Positions 1 to 8,055 are shown, counted from the stretch's first letter. The stretch: 25,002 bases of DNA from an uncultured Clostridium sp. (GCA_900547035.1 URFM01000051.1:1-25002), one strand, 5' to 3'. The notes: generated by a model from the sequence alone, not told the origin. Numbers and translations: made by a program.

Positions 1-61
1 CTGCCGCAGCAGCATCCGCTAATGTGAATGTTCCTTCTTTCAACCGGATTAAAAGGTTCAT
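1..61 (-). CDS. possible 5' end of an unidentified gene running off the window
   Basis: Reading leftward from an ATG at 61 the frame stays open to the window edge and gives a natural-looking peptide (begins MNLLIRLKEGTFTLADAAAA). An in-frame TAG sits directly before the ATG, so the gene would have to start exactly here. No good ribosome-binding site precedes it, and other frames are also open over such a short distance. The sequence from 1 to about 103 does not look like the serine recombinase that should follow the truncated gene at 86-244, so it may be foreign to the element. Function not recognised. Confidence 0.2.
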   Translation of the reverse strand, partial: MNLLIRLKEGTFTLADAAAA

Positions 62-85
62 CTAATCTGACGGATGGAGCCTCAG

Positions 86-244
86 CTAATTTGCCGGACA
101 ACACATATCCTCTACGGAAAGGCGACAATAGAGTGCGGTGATTTTATCAGTTGCCCGTAACATTTCTGTTTCCTCCTTCAAAGGGGCAACTGCCAGTACA
201 GGATTGGTTGCTTCTATTGTACCAAGAGTCTGTGAATTTGTCAT
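86..244 (-). pseudogene. large serine recombinase, N-terminal remnant (52 aa)
   Basis: The frame starts at ATG 244, inside an ATGA overlap with the upstream gene, and ends at TAG 88-86. An internal ATG at 157, preceded by AAGGAGG, is the other possible start. The peptide contains MLRATDKITALYCRLSVED, the N-terminal catalytic segment of Tn4451/TndX-type large serine recombinases; the serine in YCRLS is the expected nucleophile. Intact family members have roughly 500-560 residues. Here recognisable homology stops after about residue 46 and the frame ends seven codons later. This enzyme would normally excise and integrate the element, so the copy cannot be functional. The break near position 103 reads as a recombination or deletion junction. 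The identification of the family rests on the motif; the cause of the truncation is inference. Confidence 0.75.
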
Positions 245-603
245 TCGGAATCCTCCAACTTTTCTGTAAACTTTTCAGCCATAATGCGCTCCATTTTCTT
301 ATCCAGCGTTTCCGTCCCGTCATAGCTGCCTGTGACGGAGTAGATCGTGCCGCCGATCTCTTTCTGCAAAGTGAACTCCGGTAGCCAGAAAGCGGATGGA
401 TTTTTCACGCAGATGTGTCCGTCCTCATCAAACCAGAAATTGTGTTTGAGGTGGTCGGGCGGCAGCGGTGCGGGTTTCAGATACGGGTCGGGATTTGAGA
501 AGTAATATCCCCCTGGCTCGTCATGCTCCTGCTGCTCCCATTTCTCAATCTCTGCCAAAAGCTCCGGGTCGAGTTCATGCTCAAATGGTTTCATCTTGCT
601 CAT
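241..603 (-). CDS. TnpW-like transposon-encoded protein (120 aa)
   Basis: Small soluble protein between the relaxase and recombinase genes of the mobilizable element. An AGGAGG lies five bases before ATG 603, and the stop overlaps the recombinase start as ATGA, implying translational coupling. The C-terminal 45 residues (about 77-120; IGGTIYSV, then DKKMERIMAEKF) fit the pattern of the TnpW family of Tn4451-type elements, a short module with an IGxTxY strand followed by a basic helix, whose role is unknown. The N-terminal 75 residues are acidic, Pro-rich and Trp/Tyr-containing (about 30-70) and I do not recognise them; typical TnpW proteins are much shorter, so this is an extended form. No membrane segment or signal peptide. 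Assignment is by motif resemblance only. Confidence 0.6.
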   Translation of the reverse strand: MSKMKPFEHELDPELLAEIEKWEQQEHDEPGGYYFSNPDPYLKPAPLPPDHLKHNFWFDEDGHICVKNPSAFWLPEFTLQKEIGGTIYSVTGSYDGTETLDKKMERIMAEKFTEKLEDSE

Positions 604-629
604 AAGTGCCTCCTAAAAATGTGTAAAGA

Positions 630-2105
630 TTAGTGTTCGATTTCCTGCTTTTTCTGCCGTGTAACGGCGTTCTGACGCTCCTGCTCATGCTGTACCTCAT
701 AGATGCTGTAATGGATGGCCCAGAGCTTTTTTGTGTCGGCATACAGGGGCGTAAGCTCCGTCTGCAAATCCCTGTACTCCGTTTCCAGATGGGCCTTTTC
801 TGTACGCCATGCAGCAGCGGGCAGCTTGCCGTCCACCACTTGTCCTTTCAGCTTGCGCTCAGCCATGTAGAACAGCTGCAGTTCCTCGTCATGCTCGGCC
901 TTGTACTTCTGGCGGGATTTCTCAAAACGGATGGTTTTCAGTTTGTCGGCAACGGGTTTTCCGGCCTTGTAGTAATCCGCCATGCGCAGCAGCTCGTCCA
1001 CTTCCTTGATGCGGGCCTGTTTCCCGGATGCGGACTTTTTCAGCGCGTCGATTTTGCCCTGCATGGTATGCAGAGCTGCGGCCAGATCGTCAGTGGTGTA
1101 GAGGTGTTTGGCTTCCAAATAGCTGACCGCCTCAGACAGCTTTTTCAGATTGGCGATCCTGGCCTTGCTGCTGTATGCGCCCTTGTTGCGGTTGTCATAG
1201 TAGGCGGACAGAAGCTCCACCAGCGTAGGCGGCTGGGGCTTGGACAGCTCAGCTTTTACTTCTTTCAGCCAGTTGATCAGGGCGGCAATTTTCTGTTTTG
1301 CCTCTCGAATCATGGCGTTAGTTTTCCTGATCCAGCGGTTGAGATCACCTTTGTCGGTGCGGATGCCCTTAGCTTCCATCGCCCGGACGGTTACACCTTC
1401 ATGGATGGTGGGGAGTTGGTCGATGCCCTGTCGCTCATAGCTGCGGTGGTCGATCCGGCAGCTCAAGTCCTTTTCCGCAAACTTCTGATTGCACAGATCA
1501 GCCCATGCTTGTCGCCAATGTTCCAAGGTGTCGGGACTACCCCAATCGGTAGTCGGTACAGCATTGAATACATAGTTTCCTGCTTCATCCCGGATGCGCT
1601 CACCGTTCTCGTCAAGCAGATATTCCCGCCGTTGTTTGTTGCCCCATCTGCCGTGTTCATTCAGAGGACGGATAGGACACATGACATGAAAGTGAGGATT
1701 GGAAATGCCGCCGTCCTCCTTGTCGGGTGCGTGAACAGCGAAGTCCACCACCATACCCCGGCTCACGAAATTGTCCAATAAAAATTGCCTTGCAATGTCG
1801 ATGTTCTCCTGCATGGAAAACTCGTTCTGCAAAGCAATATCGAAACTGTATGCAAGCTGGGCGTTCTTTCCGCGATCGGCTTTTTCAGCGGCATTCCAGA
1901 GGGTTTCACGGTCTGCGTACTCTGGCGGAGTATAGGATGGCAGTAGGATTTCCGAACAGATCACGCCGCCCTTGCGGGTGTAGTCGCTGTCCTCTCCATA
2001 ATACTCGCTGTGCAGCTTTTCGCCGGAGCGATAGGCGGCAGCAGCCACGGCAGACTGTCCGGCGCTGCGCTTGATTTGTGTCACATGAAAATGGAATAAT
2101 GCGAT
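630..2105 (-). CDS. mobA: MobA/MobL family (MobQ) relaxase, ATC start
   Basis: DNA-strand transferase that nicks oriT and pilots the strand during mobilization. Taking the start at ATC 2105 gives 491 aa beginning IALFHFHVTQIKRSAGQSA. The catalytic tyrosine is Y25 in AAAAYRSGEKL, the same position as in RSF1010 MobA. The metal-binding histidines are H125 (AVHAP) and H138/H140 (NPHFHVM). The DHRSYERQGI and GIRTDKGD motifs follow, then a long basic coiled-coil tail (about 240-490). A GGGAGG sits eight bases before the ATC, exactly where an ATG is expected; the next conventional start, GTG 2084, lacks a ribosome-binding site and would remove the FHFHV strand. CTG 2111 is another possible start but lies too close to the ribosome-binding site. 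The upstream gene stops at 2108, so the genes are coupled. The relaxase fold is certain from motifs; expression level from ATC is uncertain. Confidence 0.9.
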   Translation of the reverse strand: MALFHFHVTQIKRSAGQSAVAAAAYRSGEKLHSEYYGEDSDYTRKGGVICSEILLPSYTPPEYADRETLWNAAEKADRGKNAQLAYSFDIALQNEFSMQENIDIARQFLLDNFVSRGMVVDFAVHAPDKEDGGISNPHFHVMCPIRPLNEHGRWGNKQRREYLLDENGERIRDEAGNYVFNAVPTTDWGSPDTLEHWRQAWADLCNQKFAEKDLSCRIDHRSYERQGIDQLPTIHEGVTVRAMEAKGIRTDKGDLNRWIRKTNAMIREAKQKIAALINWLKEVKAELSKPQPPTLVELLSAYYDNRNKGAYSSKARIANLKKLSEAVSYLEAKHLYTTDDLAAALHTMQGKIDALKKSASGKQARIKEVDELLRMADYYKAGKPVADKLKTIRFEKSRQKYKAEHDEELQLFYMAERKLKGQVVDGKLPAAAWRTEKAHLETEYRDLQTELTPLYADTKKLWAIHYSIYEVQHEQERQNAVTRQKKQEIEH

Positions 2106-2107
2106 GG

Positions 2108-2425
2108 TCAGGACCTCCCTTCGTATTCAGCACGGTTGTGTTCGTTGACGGCCTCCATGAGCAGGCCCTTGACCTCCGGCAAGACCAGGGCTTTTTCCAC
2201 GAAGGAATAGAACTCGGTTTCGTTTAACACCTTTGCAAGCGGAGCCACACTCTCTATGGCAGCTCCACGGGTAATGAGCCTGTGCGCCCGTTTCCGGCGG
2301 TCACCTTTTTCGTAGTAGGCGGCACGATTTTCAAGCTGCTGCTGTTTGTGCCGGAGCTGGGCAAACTGGCGCTCATTGGCGGCGATCTTGGCTTTCAGTT
2401 CGGGGACGGTCTTTTGTTTCGGCAT
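2108..2425 (-). CDS. DUF3847 family protein (105 aa)
   Basis: Start chosen at ATG 2425 (MPKQKTVPELKAKI), eight bases after AAGGAGGT; longer upstream readings in this frame run through the hairpin-rich oriT region and are not credible. The protein is basic and helical: residues 5-45 form a heptad-like coiled coil rich in Gln, Arg and Lys, followed by RRKRAHRLITRGAA and a C-terminal helix. Proteins of this family sit between oriT and the MobA/MobL relaxase in many Firmicutes mobilizable elements, and they are commonly supposed to be relaxosome accessory proteins; that role is inference. It ends at TGA 2110-2108, three bases before the relaxase start, so the two are probably translated as a coupled pair. 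Confidence 0.8.
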   Translation of the reverse strand: MPKQKTVPELKAKIAANERQFAQLRHKQQQLENRAAYYEKGDRRKRAHRLITRGAAIESVAPLAKVLNETEFYSFVEKALVLPEVKGLLMEAVNEHNRAEYEGRS

Positions 2426-2474
2426 AGTACATGACCTCCTTGTGATGGGATGGATAGGATAGATGGGATGAAAA

Positions 2475-2503
2475 AGACCGCCTACATTTTCAGTAGACGG
2501 TCT
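2475..2503 (-). terminator. rho-independent terminator or attenuator between oriT and the mob genes
   Basis: Arms AGACCGCCTAC (2475-2485) and GTAGACGGTCT (2493-2503) form an 11-bp stem with one mismatch and a 7-nt loop. On the minus strand the stem is followed directly by a T run (complement of A 2471-2475). It lies upstream of the DUF3847 and relaxase genes and downstream of the helicase gene, so it could separate helicase-cargo transcription from the mob genes or attenuate readthrough into them. Confidence 0.6.
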
Positions 2504-2587
2504 GACTGGCGGTATGGGATTTCCAGACTTTGCGGCGGGGACTGTCTGCGTCAGCAGATTGTTCCCGTTGCAAAGTGCGCTGGGATA

Positions 2588-2735
2588 GCTGCGTAAGCAG
2601 CGCAAGGGGTGCAGCCCCTTGTACGGAACGAAGTGACGCAAAACAGCCCGGACTTCCAAGTGTCCGGGCTGTCGCCTCGCAGAGCGCACATACAGGGCTT
2701 GCCCCTGTATAGAAGTGCGCCCTTGTTACCAAGGG
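2588..2735. other. oriT: putative oriT with MobQ-type nic site and hairpin cluster
   Basis: The plus strand carries AAGTGCGCCCTT at 2713-2724, matching the conserved nic region of MobQ (RSF1010/pSK41-like) origins, whose core is TAAGTGCGCCCT. Immediately before it is an inverted repeat: TACAGGG 2691-2697 with CCCTGTA 2703-2709, extended outward by GCGCAC 2684-2689 with GTGCGC 2715-2720. Just after the expected nick is CCCTTG 2720-2725 paired with CAAGGG 2730-2735. Further hairpins occur at 2645-2653/2662-2670 (AGCCCGGAC), 2603-2609/2615-2621 (CAAGGGG) and 2588-2592/2597-2601 (GCTGC). The region lies between a MobQ relaxase operon and its cargo and has no credible gene. The nic match and layout are seen directly; nicking at GCG/CCC is inferred from the family. 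Confidence 0.75.
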
Positions 2736-2736
2736 A

Positions 2737-5700
2737 TTATTTGAGAGAAATCTGCTCGCCATCTACGATAATACGGCCTTCCAGAATACGCAACGCAGTA
2801 TCCATCGCTTCATTGACAGCTTTACCAACGCGGGCAACTCCACATTGCGCTGCAAGTGAGCGATACAGGCCAGCTTTATCAGCAGTCACATTTTGTTTGA
2901 GAATTTCGAGCATTCCTGCTGCCAGTTCTTCGGGCGCTATCTGCTTGATATCGCGTTCAATATCGCCCGGTCCCCGGAACTGTACCTCTTTTCCATTATC
3001 CAGATACAAGAAGCCATTTCTGCGGATAATACCGTAACGCTGATATCCGTACATTTGCTGTTCATAGGCACGTTGCACAACACTTGTAACTTTCTCACGA
3101 TCGAAATACCAAACGATACGTTTCAAAAACAAATCTTCTGAGAGAGGGGCTTCTACTTCCAAAATGTCTTTAACAATTGCTTTAAAGTCACTGTAACGGT
3201 GTTGTCGACATATCTCATAAAAATCTGCTGCTATATATGGAGGAAATTCGAAGTGCTTTTCAGTAACGATTTCTTCAAATGTTTCTGTTGGTTGACTATC
3301 CGCTGGTTTTCTTTCCGCTTTTGTCGGGGTCTTAACTGCATTAGCGGCAGCCTCCAAAAGACGGAGTTGCTCAATTGATTTGTTCCTAAACCAGTCAGTA
3401 GACCAGATGCGGTAGAATTTCCAGCCCATGCGCTCCAGAATTTCTTGCCGCAAGCGGTCACGGTCACGTGCGTTTTTGGAAGAGTGGTAGGTTGCACCAT
3501 CACATTCGATCGCAAGAACGTAGTCGGAGCTGTTGGGCATCTTTAAGCCGAGATCAATCCGAAAACCAGAGCATCCGACTTGCGTGTCCACAGAGAACCC
3601 CTTGGAGCGCAAGAAGTCGCATACCTCCAGCTCAAAATCAGAGTCAAATTGCTCGAATGGACTGACGCTGATAGCACGTTCCAGTGCAACATCTCCGTTC
3701 TCTGCATAATCGAGATATTCCCGAAGCAGTTTCGCACCTTCTGCGGATGTCCGTTTCAAATCAATATCCGTATAGTGCATAGAGGAAACCAACTGGACAT
3801 TGCATTTTGCACGAGTGACGGCAACGTTCAATCTTCGCTCTCCTCCAACACGGTTCAACGGACCGAAGTTGTGAAGCAAACGCCCCTGTGCGTCTATGCC
3901 ATAGGCAATGCTGAAAATAATAGTATCTCTTTCGTCGCCTTGTACGGTTTCGAGGTTCTTGATAAAGAATGGCTCGTTGCCGTCATTCTTGAAGAAGAAC
4001 TCTTTTTCCGGTGTATTCTGCCGCCGTTTGGAAAGCAATTTGTCGATCAAATCCTGCTGGGCAAGACTGAATGCAACAACACCAAGACTCCGGTTCGGGT
4101 ATTTTTCAATGTTCTGATAAATCAGATCAACAATAAACTCTGCTTCCTTCCGATTGGTGTGAGCTTTGCGATCAAAAATGCCGTCCACGTGGTAATAATC
4201 CACACCGATCCACGGCGCATCAGCCTTAGAGGACGGGAAGGTCACAAGATCACTGTCATAGAAATTCTTGTTGGAGAACGTGATAAGCTGTTCATAGCGG
4301 CTGCGGTAATGCCAGCGTAGCCGGAGCTGCTGCATAGATGTTGAACACAAATCCAGAATAGATTCAAAGTCCGTTACATCTCCAGTTTCTTCATCGCTGT
4401 CGTCTGCTTCGATGGAAGCATTGAAGAAGTTGCTGGGCGGCATTTGCTTAGAGTCACCCACGACAATCAGTTGCTTGGCTCGATAGATTGCGCCAATAGC
4501 ATCCTGTGGGAAAATCTGCGACGCCTCATCGAATACTACAACATCAAAGTGAACGGAGTCTGGTGCGAGGAGGGTACTGACACTCAACGGCGACATCAGA
4601 AAGCACGGTTTGATTCTCTGGACAAGTTCACCGGTTTCTGCAAGTAAGGAGCGGATGCTTTTCTGTTTCCGTTTTTTCTCTCCTTCGCGGAGTAGAATTG
4701 CCAATGCGCTCCCTGAAGCAATCATATCAAGCGATGGGCGCTTAGAAGAAAGATCTGCGCGAATTTTTGCTTTGTTGATTTCAAACTGCTCGGTATCCTT
4801 CTCGGAAAATGTACTGATTGCTTGATCTTGAGAAATCCGAGTGAAAGCAGACAAAACAGGAGTTCCAGACAAAATCGAATCAATCCACTGATAGTAGAAT
4901 TGCTTTTGAAATACGCCAACAATCTGCTTTGACTCAACATTTTGACCGATAGCAGCATCTATATAAGGCACAACTTGCTGATCATCCAGCTTTGAAAGCA
5001 GGTTCCTAAAATGACACCAGTTGTCCAGCTTGTCCATTTCACACAGACAGTCGTTCAGCCGTGCCAATATCAGAGAACAAGGCGCGACATGGATATTCAA
5101 AATTGAATTGTCAAAATACATTGCAATGCGCTTGAGTACTTCATCATCACAGATTGAAAAGATCTTTTCAATCTTTTGACTATAATCTGCAAAAGCGTCC
5201 CGCTCAGAGGAAAAATCAGAATAACTCTCTAAAGCGCCAAAAGAAATGCCTTTGGAGAATATGGCTTTCAACGCGGACATTTGCTCAGTGACATAATCCC
5301 ATTCTGTTTCAACGCCATTATAGGCTGCTCCCAAAAATGCTTTAATTGGAGCCTCTGCGTCGGCGTATTCCACGCTTTTTTGCTGATAATAGGCAAGATA
5401 TTCTGTCATCGTGACAGCTTCACTGTAAGAGGGTTTCTTACCGTCTTTTTTGCATAAACGCAGATCAGTGGTAAGATGTTTATACTCACCATTGAAAAGT
5501 CGGGAAAATGTCCCGCTGAATTGCTTTGCCAGTTTCTTGTGATATGCTGCACCATCAAGTTTGTAAATATCATCATCAAATACCGCACTCAATACTGAGC
5601 GAGAAGCGAGAATATCCGAACTCTGTGCCTGTAAGTCATGCAAAGCGGAATTTACCGTTTCAAAGTGTTCTTTGTCTAAGAGTGATGGCGTGATAAGTTG

Positions 5701-7386
5701 GGAGGTTGCGGCAAAGCCGAGAAATGTGTTCCATATATGTGCATCTTCGATGCTGACACATTGTATTCCATATTTTTCGGATATTTCTTGCTGCAAAGGA
5801 ACCAATACGCGTAAGAGTTGCACAGCGGCAGAAAGGTCTTTTTTCACCTCCGCTTTTGTCTGATATGATGTATCCTGATTGATGTAGCCATACCAAGGGT
5901 TCTTTCTGTAATCGTATCCAACGGACGGAATATAATCTACGTATTGTTCCAAAAGTGAAATTGTTTCCGTTAAGTACGCCTCACCTTTGGAAGAGAGCTG
6001 CGGAACAGGCCATTCTACATCTGGCATAGCGCGAAATGCAGCGTAAGCCTCATACAACTGGTACAGGCTCTTTTCAATAACCGGCCGCTGCTTATGAAGC
6101 TCCACGGCATAAGCATCTAACTGGCGCTGTACCTTTTCTTTGATGGCGATTTCAGCGTCAGCCTTGGAAGAAACGACACTTTTACCAGAACGAAGCGTAT
6201 GGCAAATGTCCGCAATAACATCCTTCTTGTTTGCCTTGTGGCTGTGAAGCTGTAAGCAGAACTCCGCGAGTCCTGCCTGCTTCAATTTATCATAAACCAC
6301 ATTAAGAGCTGCCAGCTTTTCGGAAACGAACAGAACTTTTTTCCCATCGCTGAGACATTCTGCAATGATGTTGGTAATCGTCTGGCTCTTGCCAGTTCCG
6401 GGAGGTCCCTGCAAAACAAAACTCCTTCCGGTTTTTGCCATTTCAATTGCTTCAATTTGGCTAGAATCTGCATCTACTACGCTATGCAGTTCAATCAACG
6501 GATCAGAAACAAGCATGGATGTTCCATCATCCTCGCCCGCTTTCTCAGTGTCGGTTGGCTCACCCAAAAGCTGACGGACATTCTGATTTGCAAGAATCGT
6601 TGCTGCATTATCTTTCAGATCCCGGTACATATTGATTTTTAAGAATGAGAAAATACCGATTTTACATTCCGACGTGACTGTCCATTGCAGTTTTGAGACA
6701 AGACGTTTTACCTTTTCAAGATAGGCAGTCAGTCCCTCATCATTATACTCAGGTAGCTTTACCCCGTGTTCTGCGTCCATCTTATAGGCAAAGGTTGGGT
6801 TGACAATGATATCATCCTCTGCTGATTTGATGAAATACGGTTCCACAGCAGACGCTTGTTCTAACTGAATTGGTACAAGCAAAACGGGCGCACGAAATAC
6901 ATAGCTTGAAGAATCACTTTCTTTCCAGTGAATAAAGCCGAACGCCATATACGCAACATTGACGCCGGTTTCTTCAATAAATTCCCGCGCCTTTTTATCA
7001 ATATTTTTCACCGCTGTAAGCGGATTTGTTGCTGAGTTATAAAGAAGGATTTGATTCTGCCGCTTGATTTTTCCCGAGTATTGGGCCAAAAATGCAGCCT
7101 TTCCACTCGAAATATGCGACTCTTCTGGCGGCTCAATTTGTAGCTGCTCAGTCTCAGAGAATTCCTCAGACTCTTCATCTTCTTCGATGATTTTTGGGTC
7201 AAACACTTCAAAAGAAGTAGATCCATCGATTTTCTCAAATAGAGCGTCAGCCGTGGGAATTAGCACCTCTACGGTTGAAGCTCTTGTATCCTTGAAATTG
7301 ATTAGGTTATTGCGTTTACCCGTATCCAGCAGTAAGTCAGCCCACTTGTCCAGCTTTTTTGTATCCACCGTCCAGCTCGCCTCCAC
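2737..7386 (-). CDS. DUF4011 / SF1 helicase / DUF559-type nuclease / DUF3320 giant protein (1549 aa)
   Basis: Large soluble ATP-dependent nucleic-acid enzyme. Domains in order: DUF4011 (about 1-270, KWADLLLDTGKRNNLINF); SF1 helicase motor with Walker A GPPGTGKS 327-334; a long helical insertion (about 400-900); Walker B VVFDEASQ 950-957; GDSKQMPP 977-984; WHYRSR 1025-1030; VQGDERD 1148-1154; VAVTRAK 1188-1194. A Vsr/DUF559-like (MTES_1575) nuclease follows at about 1245-1345, with D1278 in GFRIDL, E1294 and D1296 in IECDG and a downstream RDRDRLRQEIL helix. A C-terminal DUF3320 occupies about 1395-1490. All motifs look intact. Proteins of this build occur in defence islands (Hhe-type helicase-nucleases), so anti-phage or anti-plasmid action is likely but inferred. 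Start is GTG 7386 with no clear ribosome-binding site; it is in frame with and 18 bases after the XRE gene. It looks AT-richer than the mob genes, suggesting captured cargo. Confidence 0.9.
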   Translation of the reverse strand: MEASWTVDTKKLDKWADLLLDTGKRNNLINFKDTRASTVEVLIPTADALFEKIDGSTSFEVFDPKIIEEDEESEEFSETEQLQIEPPEESHISSGKAAFLAQYSGKIKRQNQILLYNSATNPLTAVKNIDKKAREFIEETGVNVAYMAFGFIHWKESDSSSYVFRAPVLLVPIQLEQASAVEPYFIKSAEDDIIVNPTFAYKMDAEHGVKLPEYNDEGLTAYLEKVKRLVSKLQWTVTSECKIGIFSFLKINMYRDLKDNAATILANQNVRQLLGEPTDTEKAGEDDGTSMLVSDPLIELHSVVDADSSQIEAIEMAKTGRSFVLQGPPGTGKSQTITNIIAECLSDGKKVLFVSEKLAALNVVYDKLKQAGLAEFCLQLHSHKANKKDVIADICHTLRSGKSVVSSKADAEIAIKEKVQRQLDAYAVELHKQRPVIEKSLYQLYEAYAAFRAMPDVEWPVPQLSSKGEAYLTETISLLEQYVDYIPSVGYDYRKNPWYGYINQDTSYQTKAEVKKDLSAAVQLLRVLVPLQQEISEKYGIQCVSIEDAHIWNTFLGFAATSQLITPSLLDKEHFETVNSALHDLQAQSSDILASRSVLSAVFDDDIYKLDGAAYHKKLAKQFSGTFSRLFNGEYKHLTTDLRLCKKDGKKPSYSEAVTMTEYLAYYQQKSVEYADAEAPIKAFLGAAYNGVETEWDYVTEQMSALKAIFSKGISFGALESYSDFSSERDAFADYSQKIEKIFSICDDEVLKRIAMYFDNSILNIHVAPCSLILARLNDCLCEMDKLDNWCHFRNLLSKLDDQQVVPYIDAAIGQNVESKQIVGVFQKQFYYQWIDSILSGTPVLSAFTRISQDQAISTFSEKDTEQFEINKAKIRADLSSKRPSLDMIASGSALAILLREGEKKRKQKSIRSLLAETGELVQRIKPCFLMSPLSVSTLLAPDSVHFDVVVFDEASQIFPQDAIGAIYRAKQLIVVGDSKQMPPSNFFNASIEADDSDEETGDVTDFESILDLCSTSMQQLRLRWHYRSRYEQLITFSNKNFYDSDLVTFPSSKADAPWIGVDYYHVDGIFDRKAHTNRKEAEFIVDLIYQNIEKYPNRSLGVVAFSLAQQDLIDKLLSKRRQNTPEKEFFFKNDGNEPFFIKNLETVQGDERDTIIFSIAYGIDAQGRLLHNFGPLNRVGGERRLNVAVTRAKCNVQLVSSMHYTDIDLKRTSAEGAKLLREYLDYAENGDVALERAISVSPFEQFDSDFELEVCDFLRSKGFSVDTQVGCSGFRIDLGLKMPNSSDYVLAIECDGATYHSSKNARDRDRLRQEILERMGWKFYRIWSTDWFRNKSIEQLRLLEAAANAVKTPTKAERKPADSQPTETFEEIVTEKHFEFPPYIAADFYEICRQHRYSDFKAIVKDILEVEAPLSEDLFLKRIVWYFDREKVTSVVQRAYEQQMYGYQRYGIIRRNGFLYLDNGKEVQFRGPGDIERDIKQIAPEELAAGMLEILKQNVTADKAGLYRSLAAQCGVARVGKAVNEAMDTALRILEGRIIVDGEQISLK

Positions 7387-7404
7387 ACATCTAATTTCTA
7401 TTGT

Positions 7405-7617
7405 TTATTTTTCAAAGTTTTCTGTGATCTCCATAATGTCGCCAATATCACATTGTAGAGCTGTGCAAATCTTCACCAAAACATCAGTGGTGACATTTTC
7501 GTTCTTTCCGAGTTTTGCCATTGATGCATGGCTGATCCCAGCTGCTGCGCATAGATCTTTTTTTTTCATGTCACGGTCAATCAACAGTTTCCAGAGTTTT
7601 TTATAGCTAACAGACAC
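7405..7617 (-). CDS. XRE/Cro-C1 family HTH regulator (70 aa)
   Basis: A single helix-turn-helix domain fills the protein (YKKLWKLLIDRDMKKKDLCA, then GISHASMAKLGKNENVTTDVL, then CTALQCDIGDIMEI), the short YozG-like XRE form. Start is GTG 7617, with AGAGG eight bases upstream. A strong sigma-A-type promoter lies about 75 bases before it. It is directly upstream of the giant helicase-nuclease, in the same frame and separated by one TAA plus six codons, so both are surely co-transcribed. Small XRE proteins paired with defence genes usually act as autorepressors; that role here is inference. An alternative is a translational leader that delivers ribosomes to the helicase, which lacks a visible ribosome-binding site. 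Confidence 0.85.
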   Translation of the reverse strand: MSVSYKKLWKLLIDRDMKKKDLCAAAGISHASMAKLGKNENVTTDVLVKICTALQCDIGDIMEITENFEK

Positions 7618-7688
7618 AATCTACACCTCTGTCGTTTAAAGACTTGTATTCACTAATTGCATCATAATAATCTGCAATCGCTGAAATT

Positions 7689-7717
7689 AGTATAGCACGA
7701 AGCTCTATCATACTCAA
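7689..7717 (-). promoter_or_regulatory. promoter of the XRE-helicase operon
   Basis: On the minus strand, -35 TTGAGT (7717-7712) and -10 TATACT (7694-7689) are separated by exactly 17 bases. It lies about 75 bases before the XRE start codon. Both boxes are close to the housekeeping consensus, and no better pair was seen in the gap between 7618 and 7745. Confidence 0.65.
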
Positions 7718-7745
7718 GCCTATAATTGTAAATCCTTAGTGACCT

Positions 7746-8027
7746 TTACTTAAAACCGTTTCGTGTCGCCCACTCACTCGCTGCATGTTTTCGTTCCTCA
7801 CTGTATGGCGCAGTCAGCCGGAAACTCAATCTGCCTTTTTCAATCTCAAAGGTCAGCCCGCCTTGTTCGTCGTCATCAATCTGGCGGCAACAATCCGGGT
7901 ACTTCGCCGCAAATGTGGACAGTCTCTTTTTCAAATCGGTGTTGTGGGTCTGCACCTCAATGATACGGCTATGCTCGTCAAAGTAAATCATGGTTGTCTT
8001 TTGCTTCTTGGTAAGCCCTGTTCTCAT
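7746..8027 (-). CDS. conserved mobile-element hypothetical protein (93 aa)
   Basis: Small soluble alpha/beta protein starting at ATG 8027, with AGGAG five bases upstream. It contains MIYFDEHSRIIEVQTHNTDL near the N terminus, a CCRQIDDDEQGGLTFEIEKG segment, and ends in a basic helix (SEERKHAASEWATRNGFK). Proteins of this type recur in Clostridia conjugative and mobilizable elements next to excisionase-like and sigma-like genes, as here; no function is known to me. No membrane segment, signal peptide or enzyme motif was seen. The neighbouring XRE-helicase pair begins on its far side with its own promoter, so this protein belongs to the element backbone and not the cargo. Confidence 0.7.
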   Translation of the reverse strand: MRTGLTKKQKTTMIYFDEHSRIIEVQTHNTDLKKRLSTFAAKYPDCCRQIDDDEQGGLTFEIEKGRLSFRLTAPYSEERKHAASEWATRNGFK

Positions 8028-8055
8028 AAAATCTCCTGATTTTCATAGATTTTTC

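Noticed and set aside
633..1781. 382-aa plus-strand open frame opposite the relaxase gene
   Set aside because: Antisense shadow of the MobA/MobL gene; Cys/Leu/Phe-rich with no ribosome-binding site, while the opposite strand has clear catalytic motifs.
2426..2689. N-terminal extension of the DUF3847 frame upstream of ATG 2425
   Set aside because: Encoded by oriT hairpins and the terminator; the AAGGAGGT before ATG 2425 fixes the true start.
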